The notes under the pieces were generated by a model. The model did not search any database. It had not been told where the DNA came from and saw nothing but the letters and a program-made list of their open reading frames with translations. From the NCBI RefSeq assembly GCF_001570525.1, contig NZ_BBXC01000019.1, positions 124,001 through 188,000 on the forward strand: 64,000 bases of DNA, read 5' to 3'. A program made the position numbers and the translations under genes. Below are positions 1 through 9,287 of the stretch, one piece after another. Each line of letters starts with the position of its first letter. Positions within the stretch are counted from its first letter, which is position 1. Origin of the DNA: Herbidospora sakaeratensis. GTDB taxonomy: Bacteria; Actinomycetota; Actinomycetes; Streptosporangiales; Streptosporangiaceae.

Positions 1-1
1 C

Positions 2-100
2 CGGCGGCTCAACCATCGGCCCGAGGTGGTCATGGGCGTCCGCGAAGAGGAATGTTCTGGGTTGCTTTCGGCCTTCTTCGCCGCGAGGCGCGAGCAGTGA
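2..100 (+). CDS. tadA: tRNA-specific adenosine deaminase TadA, C-terminal end (partial)
   Basis: Only the last 32 codons and the TGA stop (98-100) are inside the window. The visible peptide begins RRLNHRPEVV and ends FFAARREQ. The LNHRPEVxxGVxxEEC segment is the usual C-terminal helix region of bacterial TadA, which deaminates the wobble adenosine of tRNA-Arg(ACG) to inosine. The zinc-binding HAE and PCxxC motifs lie upstream of the window and cannot be checked. A tRNA-Ser gene follows at once on the same strand, a common arrangement in actinobacteria. The name rests on this short tail and the context. Confidence 0.8.
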   Translation, partial: RRLNHRPEVVMGVREEECSGLLSAFFAARREQ

Positions 101-124
101 CCATTCTCCGGTAAGCTGCTCTGC

Positions 125-212
125 GGTGGTGTCTCCTAGTGGCCGATGGAGCGCGCCTCGAAAGCGCGTGTAGGGCAACCTACCGTGGGTTCAAATCCCA
201 CCACCACCGCCA
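125..212 (+). tRNA. tRNA-Ser (anticodon CGA)
   Basis: A full cloverleaf can be folded. The acceptor stem is GGTGGTG (125-131) with CACCACC (202-208), followed by discriminator G and an encoded CCA (210-212). The anticodon stem is CGCGC/GCGCG with loop CTCGAAA and anticodon CGA at 159-161. A long variable arm (about 169-184), typical of class II tRNAs, and a T arm with loop TTCAAAT (190-196) complete it. It decodes UCG. A strong terminator hairpin follows at 221. Confidence 0.97.
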
Positions 213-220
213 CGCATACG

Positions 221-255
221 AAGACCCGGTGTGATCATCACACCGGGTCTTTTGT
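221..255 (+). terminator. Rho-independent terminator after tRNA-Ser(CGA)
   Basis: The inverted repeat AAGACCCGGTGT/ACACCGGGTCTT has a small loop and is followed by TTTTGTTT on the plus strand, a canonical intrinsic terminator just after the tRNA. The A-rich start of the stem could also serve the minus-strand gene that ends at 263. Confidence 0.85.
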
Positions 256-262
256 TTCCGTC

Positions 263-553
263 TCAGAGTTCGAGCACCCGCGCGTGCAGCACCGAGCGCT
301 GGTGCAGCGCCGCGCGCAGGGCCCGGTGGAGCCCGTCTTCCAGGTAGAGCTCGCCCTCCCACTGCACGACGTGTGGGAAGAGGTCGCCGTAGAAGGTGGA
401 GTCCTTGGCCAGCAGCGAGTGCAGGTCGAGGTTGGCCTTGGTGGTGATGAGCGCGTCCAGTCTGACCTGGCGGGGCGGAATCTGCGCCCACTCGCGATGT
501 CCGAGACCGTGCTCGGGATAAGGGCGTTCGTCGCCGACCAACTTAAAGATCAC
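263..553 (-). CDS. conserved actinobacterial protein, about 96 aa, function unknown
   Basis: A 96-residue soluble protein. Its sequence (MIFKLVGDERPYPEHG near the start, then DLHSLLAKDSTFYGDLFPHVV and a C-terminal ALHQRSVLHARVLEL) resembles a short protein widespread in Streptomyces and relatives, sometimes annotated as VapB-like. I see no catalytic motif, signal peptide or membrane segment. It sits between the tRNA-Ser terminator and a zinc metallopeptidase gene on the same strand. No toxin partner is adjacent, so an antitoxin role is not supported. Coding is likely; function is unknown. Confidence 0.75.
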   Translation of the reverse strand: MIFKLVGDERPYPEHGLGHREWAQIPPRQVRLDALITTKANLDLHSLLAKDSTFYGDLFPHVVQWEGELYLEDGLHRALRAALHQRSVLHARVLEL

Positions 554-586
554 GCTATGTAGTTTATGAGACGAAGGTGGCCAGGG

Positions 587-1444
587 TCAGATCGACCCGG
601 AGAACGTGTCACATCGTGCGGGATCCCCTGATTTGTAGCCGTTCGTGAACCAGGTGACCCGCTGCTCCGAGGTGCCGTGGGTGAACGCGTCGGGGTTCAC
701 CTGACCGCCGCTCTTCTTCTGGATGGAGTCGTCGCCGACCGCCGCGGCGGCGTCGAGCGCCTCCTGGATGTCCTTGTCGGTGAACGCGTTGGCGAAGAAG
801 CCGGTGTCGACGGCGTTCTTGGCCCAGACGCCCGCGTAGCAGTCGGCCTGGAGCTCCACCCGGACCGACCCGCTGTCGGCCCCCTCGCCGCCGCTCTGCT
901 CCAGGGTGCCGGTGAGGTTCTGGACGTGGTGGCCGTACTCGTGGGCGATCACATACGACTGGGCGAACGGGGTGTTCGCCGCGCCCAGTTGGGATTCCAG
1001 TTGGTTGAAGAAGCTCAGGTCCAGATAGACGTACCGGTCGACCGGGCAGTAGAAGGGCCCCACGGCCGAGTCGGCCGCGCCGCACTCGGTCTGCACGCCC
1101 TGCTCGAAGAGCGCCGTCTTGGCCTTCTGGTAACCGTCGACCTGCGTGGCCCAGTAGTCCTGCAGGCTGTTGACGACGCCGACGACCCGGCACTGCTCGT
1201 CCTGGTCGGCGTCCGCGCCGGTCTTGCACTTCGCACCGAGATCACTTGACGGCTGGACGCCGGGGTTCTCCGCGCCTCCCCCACCGGTGATGTCACCGGG
1301 GTTGATGCCGAAGACGAGGGCGACGATCAACGCGATGATGCCGGCCGCGCCACCGCCGATCGCAAGCCCGCCACCGGGGATCCCGCCCCGGCCACGGTTC
1401 TCGACCTGAGACGAGTCGAGTTGCGCTTGGTCATCGAAATCCAT
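587..1444 (-). CDS. neutral zinc metallopeptidase, YpfJ/KPN_02809 family
   Basis: A protein of about 285 aa. A charged N-terminus (MDFDDQAQLDSSQVENRGRGG) is followed by a glycine/alanine-rich transmembrane helix near residues 30-50. The extracytoplasmic domain carries the zincin motif HEYGH (AHEYGHHVQN), a downstream ELQADCYAGVWA segment that supplies the third zinc ligand, and conserved cysteines. This is the layout of the putative neutral zinc metallopeptidase family (Pfam Zn_peptidase); its substrate is not known. I chose the ATG at 1444 because the family usually begins with an M-x-F/W-D-D type sequence. An in-frame ATG at 1477 would add 11 residues. Confidence 0.9.
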   Translation of the reverse strand: MDFDDQAQLDSSQVENRGRGGIPGGGLAIGGGAAGIIALIVALVFGINPGDITGGGGAENPGVQPSSDLGAKCKTGADADQDEQCRVVGVVNSLQDYWATQVDGYQKAKTALFEQGVQTECGAADSAVGPFYCPVDRYVYLDLSFFNQLESQLGAANTPFAQSYVIAHEYGHHVQNLTGTLEQSGGEGADSGSVRVELQADCYAGVWAKNAVDTGFFANAFTDKDIQEALDAAAAVGDDSIQKKSGGQVNPDAFTHGTSEQRVTWFTNGYKSGDPARCDTFSGSI

Positions 1445-1571
1445 GGGCGCGCTACTGCCCTCTTGGCGGCCGATCATGCGGGCCGTCGCGGCCCTGGTGA
1501 GCGCGGCCGGTTGGCGCCGGGTGCGGTGATCAGCCGAGGGCGGTGGGCGGTGCCGGCCGGGCGGAGCCGTA

Positions 1572-1616
1572 ACGGAGAAAGAAGAAGGAGCAGGTCGGTT
1601 GTGACCTGCTCCTTCT
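1572..1616 (-). terminator. intrinsic terminator of tRNA-Ser(GGA)
   Basis: A perfect 14-bp inverted repeat (1583-1596 with 1603-1616, loop GGTTGT) lies directly after the minus-strand tRNA-Ser. Read on the minus strand, it is followed by a pyrimidine tract CTTCTTTCTCC. Confidence 0.8.
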
Positions 1617-1618
1617 GG

Positions 1619-1707
1619 TGGCGGAGGATAGGGGATTTGAACCCCTGATCGGTTTCCCGAAACACGATTTCCAATCGTGCGCCCTAGGCCAACTAGGCGA
1701 ATCCTCC
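1619..1707 (-). tRNA. tRNA-Ser (anticodon GGA)
   Basis: On the minus strand the acceptor stem GGAGGAT (1707-1701) pairs with ATCCTCC (1629-1623). Discriminator G and an encoded CCA end at 1619. The anticodon loop TTGGAAA gives anticodon GGA, which reads UCC/UCU. A long variable arm confirms the class II serine type. It is the second tRNA-Ser in 1.6 kb, in opposite orientation to the first. Confidence 0.97.
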
Positions 1708-1785
1708 GCCGAGAAGTTTACATGACTTGGCGCATGCGCCGTCCTTCCATTCGGAGGGCTGGGCACAGGTGGTTCGGCTGGCGGC

Positions 1786-1791
1786 TAGACT
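1786..1791 (+). promoter_or_regulatory. -10 element of the SRP RNA promoter
   Basis: TAGACT lies seven bases before the expected 5' end of the SRP RNA, matching an actinobacterial housekeeping-sigma -10 box. The -35 region is weak; TTCGGC near 1774 is off spacing. Confidence 0.55.
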
Positions 1792-1797
1792 GTCCTC

Positions 1798-1886
1798 GGA
1801 CCCCTCGCGCGGCGTCATCCTGTGAACCTCCCCAGGGCCGGAAGGCAGCAAGGATAAGCGGGCTCTGGCGGGTGTGCGGGGGGTTC
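1798..1886 (+). ncRNA. ffs: signal recognition particle 4.5S RNA
   Basis: The highly conserved Ffh-binding core is present: GTGAACCTCCCCAGGGCCGG then AAGGCAGCAAGGATAAGCGG and CTCTGGCGGGTGTGCGGG. It contains the GNAR-type loop (GGAA) and the asymmetric AGCA/A-rich internal loop. The ends ACCCC and GGGGGGT can pair, so the molecule is the short bacterial hairpin type of about 90 nt. Its position just upstream of dnaX is common in actinobacteria. The ends are estimated from the -10 box and the closing stem. Confidence 0.93.
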
Positions 1887-1923
1887 TTTGCTTCCGGTTC
1901 TGCTCTCCCCGAGGAGACCGTTC

Positions 1924-4374
1924 ATGAGTCTCGCGCTCTACCGCAAATACCGTCCTGGGACGTTTGCAGAGGTCAAAGGGCAGGAGCACGTCACCGACCC
2001 GCTCCGCCAGGCCCTCAGAAGCGGGCGCGTGAACCATGCCTACCTCTTCAGCGGTCCTCGCGGGTGCGGCAAGACGTCGAGCGCGCGGATCCTCGCCCGG
2101 AGCCTCAACTGCGAGCAGGGGCCGACGCCCGATCCCTGTGGCGTGTGTGAGTCGTGTGTCGCGCTGGCCCCTACCGGGCCCGGGCACCTCGACGTGATCG
2201 AGATCGACGCCGCTTCTCACGGTGGTGTCGACGACGCGCGTGACCTGCGCGAACGTGCCTTCTTCGCGCCCGTGTCGGCGCGGTTCAAGATCTACATCAT
2301 CGACGAGGCGCACATGGTGACCCGCGAGGGTTTCAACGCGCTGCTGAAACTCGTCGAGGAGCCTCCTCCCCACCTGAAGTTCGTCTTCGCGACGACCGAG
2401 CCCGAGAAAGTCATCGGGACGATCAAGTCGCGCACCCACCACTACCCGTTCCGGCTGATGCCTCCGGCGACGCTGAAGGCGTTGATGGAGGAGATCCTCG
2501 CGTCGGAGTCGGTGCCCTACGAGCCTGCCGCGCTGCCTCTGGTGGTCCGCGCGGGGGCCGGCTCGGCCCGCGACTCGTTGTCGATCCTCGACCAGCTTCT
2601 GGCCGGCGCCGACGAGAACGGGATCACCTACGCGCGGGCGGTGTCCCTGCTCGGTTACACCGACGGCGACCTGCTCGACGAGATCGTCGGCGCCTTCGCG
2701 CGGCGTGACGGCGGGCAGGTGTTCCAGGCGGTCAACCGGGTGATCGAGGGTGGTCACGACCCGCGCCGCTTCGCGACCGACCTGCTGGAGCGGTTCCGCG
2801 ACCTGGTGATCCTGGCGAACGTGCCCGAGGCGGCGGCCAACGGCCTGCTCGACCGGCCCGCCGACGAGCTGGAGCGCCTGCAGGGGCAGGCGGCCGCGAT
2901 GGGGCCCGCCGAGCTGACGCGGGCGGGGGAGATCTTCAACGCGGGGCTGACGGAGATGCGGGGGGCGGCGTCGCCCCGGCTTCTCCTGGAGCTGATGTGC
3001 GCCCGCATCCTGCTGCCGGCGGCCGAGGGCGGCGAGGCGGCGATGCTGACCCGCTTGGAGCGGCTGGAGCGTGACGGGGTCGCGGGCCATCCGGCGGCGG
3101 TGAGCTATGCGGCCGGGCCGTCGGCGGCCCACGGCGGCACCGGCCATCATGGCCAGGCTTCGCAGGCGGGGGTGTATCAAGGTCAGACGCCGCCGGCAGG
3201 GACGTATCAGGGGCAGACCGCGCCGTCTGGGGCGCAGGCTTCGCAGCCCGGCGCTCACCAGAACCAGGCGGCTCCACAAAACGCCACCAACCCGGCCCAG
3301 GCGCCGCACTCTGGCGCTGACCTGGGCCACGCGTCGCAGCAGGAGGCTCATCAAGGCCGGCCTGGCGCGCAGCAGGACCATGGCTCGGCTCAGCCGACTG
3401 GGGCATCGCACGGTCAGGTCGGCTCGTCCGAGGCCCAGCCCGGGGCAGGGCAGGTCAACGGACAACCCCGAGCGGCCGCAGGTGGCTCGCAGGCCGCCGA
3501 CGAGTGGCCCGAGACGGTCAAGCCCGGTTCGGGCGGACCCTCGGCTCAGGCCGCCGCTCCCCCGGCCGACGACTGGCCCGCGGCCGTCAAGCCCGGTTCC
3601 GGTGGCCGGCCCGCTGACGTTCCCTCCTCGCCGCCGCAGGCCGAGGCTCCGCAGGCCCCGCAGGCGACCGCCGGGGCGGGTGCTGTGGCGCAGGTGTGGC
3701 CGCAGGTGCTGGAGGCGGTCAAGAACCGGCAGCGGGTCGCCTGGATGATCCTCAACGCCCAGGGGCGCCTCCTCGGGGCCGAGGGCAACGTGGTGACGGT
3801 CGGGTTCGAGAAGCCGGGCGACGTTCAGGGCTTCCTGAAGGGCAAGCGCGACGAGGTCGTCGCCGCGGCTCTCGGCGATGTGCTCGGGGGGCGCTGGCGG
3901 GTCGACGTCGTCGTGGGCGGCACCGGGGGCGGGCAGGCCGCGCGTCCGGCCCAGCCGTCTCCGCCGCCGGCCCCGCCGGTCCAGCCCGCGCAGCCGGTGC
4001 AGCAGGCTCCGGCCGCCCAGCCGGCGCCGACCCCCCCTCCTGCCCGGGAGGCCGCCCCGGCGCGCAAGCAGCCCGAGAAGGCCGCCACCGACGAGTCGTG
4101 GCCCGACGCGCCGACCGACGAGTTCGAGCGTCCGGCTCCGCAGGCCGACTACGAGGCCCCGCCGCCCAGAGCGGCGGCGCCCCGGAAGGCGGAAACCACC
4201 GCGCCCGCCCGGCAGGCCTGGCCCGACGCGGTGCCGTCGCGGGCGAAGAAGTCGGAGGTGGACGACGTCGACCCCGACAACGACGCCGACGTCGACACCG
4301 ACGGCCTATCGGGCCTGGCGCTGCTCCAGAAGGAACTGGGCGGCCGGGTCATCCAGGAGATCGACCACTCCTAG
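1924..4374 (+). CDS. dnaX: DNA polymerase III subunits gamma and tau
   Basis: An 816-aa clamp-loader subunit. Walker A GPRGCGKTS lies at about 44-52, four zinc-finger cysteines at 63, 72, 75 and 78, Walker B IIDEAH at 125-130, and sensor 1 ATTEPEK follows. These form the AAA+ module. Residues of about 375-590 and 640-780 are Pro/Ala/Gln/Gly-rich linkers flanking a small folded domain (VWPQVLEAVKNRQRVAWMIL), which corresponds to the tau-specific part that binds polymerase alpha. The ATG at 1924 follows GAGGAG and begins MSLALYRKYRPGTF, the normal start; an upstream in-frame codon would run into the SRP RNA. I see no obvious A-rich frameshift signal for a short gamma form. Confidence 0.97.
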   Translation: MSLALYRKYRPGTFAEVKGQEHVTDPLRQALRSGRVNHAYLFSGPRGCGKTSSARILARSLNCEQGPTPDPCGVCESCVALAPTGPGHLDVIEIDAASHGGVDDARDLRERAFFAPVSARFKIYIIDEAHMVTREGFNALLKLVEEPPPHLKFVFATTEPEKVIGTIKSRTHHYPFRLMPPATLKALMEEILASESVPYEPAALPLVVRAGAGSARDSLSILDQLLAGADENGITYARAVSLLGYTDGDLLDEIVGAFARRDGGQVFQAVNRVIEGGHDPRRFATDLLERFRDLVILANVPEAAANGLLDRPADELERLQGQAAAMGPAELTRAGEIFNAGLTEMRGAASPRLLLELMCARILLPAAEGGEAAMLTRLERLERDGVAGHPAAVSYAAGPSAAHGGTGHHGQASQAGVYQGQTPPAGTYQGQTAPSGAQASQPGAHQNQAAPQNATNPAQAPHSGADLGHASQQEAHQGRPGAQQDHGSAQPTGASHGQVGSSEAQPGAGQVNGQPRAAAGGSQAADEWPETVKPGSGGPSAQAAAPPADDWPAAVKPGSGGRPADVPSSPPQAEAPQAPQATAGAGAVAQVWPQVLEAVKNRQRVAWMILNAQGRLLGAEGNVVTVGFEKPGDVQGFLKGKRDEVVAAALGDVLGGRWRVDVVVGGTGGGQAARPAQPSPPPAPPVQPAQPVQQAPAAQPAPTPPPAREAAPARKQPEKAATDESWPDAPTDEFERPAPQADYEAPPPRAAAPRKAETTAPARQAWPDAVPSRAKKSEVDDVDPDNDADVDTDGLSGLALLQKELGGRVIQEIDHS

Positions 4375-4835
4375 CCGCTGATCCCCCGTACGACGTCCAT
4401 CAGGTCGTCGGCGGTCAGCGGGTTCTCGGTGATGCGTACCGTCAGCGCGACCCCGGGTGAGTCGAGCCAGAAGGCCTCGGTCTCGGTCGCCAGGCCGGGG
4501 GTGCCGTCTTTCGAGAACTCCTTCAGGTTCCAGCCCTCGCGCTCGTCGTATTCGGTCAGGAACTCGCGCAACGACGGCAGGTCGGTCAGGGCCTCGCCGC
4601 GCAGCACGGCGACGCGGAGGTCGGCCTGGTGGCCGTCGGGTGTCTCGCGTTCCCAGACGCGGGTCGCGAAGGTCACGTCTTCCCATTCGGACTCGAAGTC
4701 GCTCACCGAGGAACCGGCCGCCGCCGGGACGTGGGTGATCGCGAAGCCGTCGAGGACGCCGCCGTCGCGGCCAGCGGAGCCGCCGGCGGGCGCCGACAGC
4801 ATGAGGAGGCCGGCCATCAGGAGCGTGCCGATCAT
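4371..4835 (-). CDS. exported protein of unknown function
   Basis: A 154-aa protein with a signal peptide of about 22 residues (MIGTLLMAGLLMLSAPAGGSAG). The mature part is an acidic domain with no recognised family motif (DGFAITHVPAAAGSSVSDFESEWEDVTF early, TADDLMDVVRGISG late). The gene is convergent with dnaX and the stop codons overlap by four bases. It starts on ATG at 4835 behind AGGGAGAA. The gene upstream on the same strand, a GAF regulator, ends 12 bases away, so co-transcription is likely. Confidence 0.75.
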   Translation of the reverse strand: MIGTLLMAGLLMLSAPAGGSAGRDGGVLDGFAITHVPAAAGSSVSDFESEWEDVTFATRVWERETPDGHQADLRVAVLRGEALTDLPSLREFLTEYDEREGWNLKEFSKDGTPGLATETEAFWLDSPGVALTVRITENPLTADDLMDVVRGISG

Positions 4836-4847
4836 CGAAGGTTCTCC

Positions 4848-6248
4848 CTAGAAGGAGTGGGTGAGGCGGACCGACGCAGCCGCGTGGCGGTGGTCGTCCG
4901 CCGGGACGATCGACATGATGCGCTCCAGGATCGCGACGTCGTCGTGGCCTCCGCTGGTCTGTGCATAACTCCAGAGGTGCGTCGCGGATCCCTTGCCCAG
5001 GATCTCGGACCTCACGCGGGCTTCCAGTTCGTTCCTTTCGCGGCGGATCTCGAAGGACTCGGACCGGGGCAGCAGCGGGCCCTGGTAGTGATTGACGACC
5101 GTGTCGAGGTCGCCTGTGGACAACGCCCTGCGGACCGTCTGGAGGTCGGTGTCGACCTCGCCGACCAGGCGATACGGCTTGGCGGCCACGGCACCAGGGA
5201 GTTGTGCGCGGAGCCGGTGGATCTCCGCCCGGATGGTCACGGGGTTGCCGTCGTCGCCGTACAGGAAGAAGGAGAGCTGTTCGGCCGTCAGGCCGCGCGG
5301 GTGGGTGGCCAGGAGGGTCAGGATCTCGGCGTGGCGCAGGGAGAGGGGCACGCGCCGGCCGCTGTATTCGGCGAAGGGGGTGCCGCCGAGGAGGGTCAGC
5401 GACAGCGGGGGCGGGGCGCCGCGGCGGCAGTCGACCAGGTAGGAGTCGCCGAGGAACTCCAGATCGCCCACGCGGCCGTCGGGCAGCACGACCCGGCCGC
5501 CCTCGGACGGCAGTGAAACACGTTCCCCCTGGAACCGTCCTCCGGCGATGACCCGGCCGCTGCACGAGACGAGCAGGCCCGAGCGGGTGGCGTGGCGGGT
5601 GCGGATGCGCTCGTCGTTCTCCCGCATGCGCAGGGCGAGGTGGCTCTCGGCGAGCTGGGCGGCCGCGCCGACCAGGGCGACCGTGGCCGGGGGCAGGGAA
5701 CTGGCGATGCCGCTGATGTCGACGCAGCCCAGCACCGTGCCCGTGTCGGGGTCGACGATCGGGGCGCCGACGCACGACCAGCCGTGGAGGACCTCGATGT
5801 GGTGCTGCTCGCCGTAGACGCTCGTCGGGACGCCGGCCGCCAGCGCGGTGCCGATGCCGTTGGTGCCGACGGCCGACTCGGCCCAGGCGAACCCGTCGGT
5901 CAGGCCGATGCGGTCGCCCTGGCGGAGGACCTCGTGGTGGCCGTCGCGCCAGAGGATGTTCCCCTCGGCGTCGGTGACCACCATGATGTGGGCCGCCTCG
6001 TCGGCGATCTGCAACAGCGTGTGGCGGAGGAGGGGCATCAGCTCACGCAGCGGATGGGCGGCGCGGGCGGCCGAGATGTCGGTGCGGTCGTAGACCAGTG
6101 GGGCCGCAAGGACGCCGGGGTCGACCCCGGCGGCGAGTGAACGCCGCCATGACGCCGAGATGATCGTCTCGCGTGATCTCACAGGCCCCAACCCTCCCGG
6201 ATGCTGATCCACAATCTCCAGGAGTAACCGATTGATCGCAACCTGCAT
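4848..6248 (-). CDS. GAF-domain regulator, AcoR-like N-terminus without an AAA+ domain
   Basis: A 466-aa cytoplasmic protein. Residues of about 20-75 (RETIISASWRRSLAAGVDP) match the N-terminal segment of acetoin-type activators, and a GAF sensor domain spans roughly 75-215 (DGFAWAESAVGTNGIGTAL; GWSCVGAPIVDPDTGTVLGCVDISG). The sigma-54-interacting AAA+ domain (GAFTGA) and Fis helix of AcoR proteins are absent. Instead, residues of about 290-400 form a winged-helix-like segment (PLSLRHAEILTLLATHPRGLTAEQLSFFLYGD, then EIHRLRAQL) reminiscent of SARP DNA-binding domains. I infer a ligand-responsive transcription factor working with ordinary sigma factors; its target is unknown. Confidence 0.8.
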   Translation of the reverse strand: MQVAINRLLLEIVDQHPGGLGPVRSRETIISASWRRSLAAGVDPGVLAAPLVYDRTDISAARAAHPLRELMPLLRHTLLQIADEAAHIMVVTDAEGNILWRDGHHEVLRQGDRIGLTDGFAWAESAVGTNGIGTALAAGVPTSVYGEQHHIEVLHGWSCVGAPIVDPDTGTVLGCVDISGIASSLPPATVALVGAAAQLAESHLALRMRENDERIRTRHATRSGLLVSCSGRVIAGGRFQGERVSLPSEGGRVVLPDGRVGDLEFLGDSYLVDCRRGAPPPLSLTLLGGTPFAEYSGRRVPLSLRHAEILTLLATHPRGLTAEQLSFFLYGDDGNPVTIRAEIHRLRAQLPGAVAAKPYRLVGEVDTDLQTVRRALSTGDLDTVVNHYQGPLLPRSESFEIRRERNELEARVRSEILGKGSATHLWSYAQTSGGHDDVAILERIMSIVPADDHRHAAASVRLTHSF

Positions 6249-6460
6249 GCAACGTTCCGGTGACTACGTTTGGTTCCGCCACTCCGGGCCGCGGCCGACC
6301 CGGGGCGGTAAGGCCGGGTCTCGGACGCTTGGAGGGGGGCCGGGACCCGGCCAGGGCCGCACCAATGAACACGCTCGGTGCTCCGGTGTCAGATGAGCGG
6401 CAAACACCGTAGGCTCGGTCGGGACGAACTACGTCGCCGGTCGCTGAGGAGCGCACGATT

Positions 6461-6793
6461 GTGAACCCAGAAGTCAACCTGCAGCAGTTGCTGGAGCAGG
6501 CTCAGCTGATGCAGCAGCAGCTCGTCTCGGCGCAGCAGGAGCTCAACGACGCCGAGGTTCAGGGGAGCGCGGGCGGGGGCCTGGTCGTGGCGACCGTCAA
6601 CGGCAGTGGCGAGCTGCTCGAACTGAAGATCAGCCCGAAGGTCATCGACTCCGGTGACGCCGCCGAGACGGCCGAGACCGTCGCCGATCTGGTCATCGCG
6701 GCCGTGCGCGACGCCGTCCGCGCCGCCGGCGAGCTCCAGCAGGAGAAGCTCGGCCCGCTGTCGCAAGGCCTCGGTCAGCTCCCAGGTTTCTGA
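6461..6793 (+). CDS. ybaB: YbaB/EbfC nucleoid-associated protein
   Basis: A 110-aa protein starting on GTG behind GAGGAG. A glutamine-rich N-terminal helix ([15 protein letters not shown]) precedes the [24 protein letters not shown] core typical of the YbaB/EbfC family. These small dimers bind DNA and are almost always encoded next to recR and often near dnaX, as here. recR follows two bases after the stop, so the two are co-translated or at least co-transcribed. Confidence 0.95.
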   Translation: MNPEVNLQQLLEQAQLMQQQLVSAQQELNDAEVQGSAGGGLVVATVNGSGELLELKISPKVIDSGDAAETAETVADLVIAAVRDAVRAAGELQQEKLGPLSQGLGQLPGF

Positions 6794-6795
6794 AT

Positions 6796-7395
6796 ATGTA
6801 CGAAGGCGTCGTCCAGAACCTGATCGACGAGCTGGGCCTGCTGCCCGGCGTCGGTCCCAAGAGCGCGCAGCGCATCGCGTTCCACCTGCTGTCGGCCGAT
6901 CCGGCCGACGTCAAACGGCTGGCCCACGCCCTTCTCGAGGTCAAGGAGAAGGTGCGGTTCTGCCGCGTGTGCGGCAACGTGGCCTCCGAGGAGGAGTGCC
7001 GGATCTGCCGCGACCAGCGTCGCGACCCCCACGTCATCTGCGTGGTCGAAGAGTCGAAAGACGTCGTGGCGATCGAGAAGACGCGCGAGTTCCGGGGGCG
7101 CTACCACGTGCTGGGGGGCGCGATCAGTCCCATCGACGGGGTCGGTCCCGACGATCTGCGGGTCCGCGAGCTGATGACCCGGCTCGCCGACGGCGAGGTG
7201 ACCGAGCTCATCCTCGCCACCGACCCCAACCTCGAGGGCGAGGCCACGGCCACCTATCTGGCCCGGCTCGTCAAACCGATGGGTTTAAAGGTCACTCGGC
7301 TGGCCAGCGGTCTGCCCGTCGGCGGCGACTTGGAGTACGCCGACGAGGTCACGTTGGGCCGCGCTTTCGAAGGACGGAGACTGCTGGATGTTTGA
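6796..7395 (+). CDS. recR: recombination protein RecR
   Basis: A 199-aa protein of normal RecR length. It has an N-terminal helix-hairpin-helix ([20 protein letters not shown]), a C4 zinc finger (C56, C59, C68, C71), a Toprim domain ([14 protein letters not shown] through [13 protein letters not shown]) and the C-terminal Walker B-like region. RecR works with RecO and RecF to load RecA at gaps. Its last codons overlap the start of the DUF5063 gene at 7388, suggesting translational coupling. Confidence 0.97.
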   Translation: MYEGVVQNLIDELGLLPGVGPKSAQRIAFHLLSADPADVKRLAHALLEVKEKVRFCRVCGNVASEEECRICRDQRRDPHVICVVEESKDVVAIEKTREFRGRYHVLGGAISPIDGVGPDDLRVRELMTRLADGEVTELILATDPNLEGEATATYLARLVKPMGLKVTRLASGLPVGGDLEYADEVTLGRAFEGRRLLDV

Positions 7396-7921
7396 CGACG
7401 AGTGGAAGGACCTGGCCGACCGGGTCGCCGGGCACGCCCAGAACTACCTCGACGGCCTGACCAGGCTGGCGGGCGGCGAGGGCGGCAACGCCATCCTCCC
7501 GCTGCTGCTCGTGGAGGTCGCCCAGGTCAGCCTGGCCGGTTCCCAGCTCGCCGCGGTGCACGACGTGATCCTGCAGGGCAACGTCGAGCCCGCCCTCAGC
7601 GAAGATCCCGACATCGATCCGCTGCGGGTGGCGCTGGCGGCCCGGCTGGGCCCCGTCGACGACTACGCCGAGGTGTTCGACCCCTACAAGGACACCACGG
7701 TGACCCCCTACCGGCTCTCCGACGACCTGACGGCGGTGGCGGCCGACCTGATCCACGGCCTGCGCCACTACAAGGCCGGCCGGCCGCTCGAGGCCATCTG
7801 GTGGTGGCAGTACTCCTACTTCAACACCTGGGGCAACCACGCCGGCGCGGCCCTGCGGGCCCTGCAGGCGCTGGTGGCCCACACGCGGCTCGACGTGGCA
7901 GAAGAGGTCACTGCGGTCTGA
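7388..7921 (+). CDS. DUF5063 domain protein
   Basis: A 177-aa soluble, mostly helical acidic protein ([20 protein letters not shown] at the start; [19 protein letters not shown] near the C-terminus). The recR-DUF5063-aspartokinase order is conserved in many actinobacteria. The function of the domain is unknown. It overlaps recR by eight bases, so it is probably made together with RecR; no catalytic residues are evident. Confidence 0.85.
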   Translation: MFDDEWKDLADRVAGHAQNYLDGLTRLAGGEGGNAILPLLLVEVAQVSLAGSQLAAVHDVILQGNVEPALSEDPDIDPLRVALAARLGPVDDYAEVFDPYKDTTVTPYRLSDDLTAVAADLIHGLRHYKAGRPLEAIWWWQYSYFNTWGNHAGAALRALQALVAHTRLDVAEEVTAV

Positions 7922-7948
7922 GGTTGTCCACATGCTGGGCTAACTCAG

Positions 7949-7976
7949 TTGGCCCTCTGGGGTGCGTAGCTAAACT
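7949..7976 (+). promoter_or_regulatory. predicted promoter of lysC-asd
   Basis: TTGGCC (7949-7954) and TAAACT (7971-7976) are separated by 16 bases in the 91-base gap before lysC, a fair housekeeping promoter. A perfect Streptomyces-type DnaA box, TTGTCCACA, lies 17 bases upstream of it at 7924-7932. Confidence 0.5.
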
Positions 7977-8012
7977 GTGAACTCCACGTCCTGATTCGTT
8001 CGGAGAGATCCA

Positions 8013-9283
<1,271 letters not shown>

Positions 9284-9287
<4 letters not shown>

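Noticed and set aside
263-553. Toxin-antitoxin module
   Set aside because: The small protein has been called VapB-like elsewhere, but there is no adjacent PIN-domain toxin and no antitoxin DNA-binding motif.
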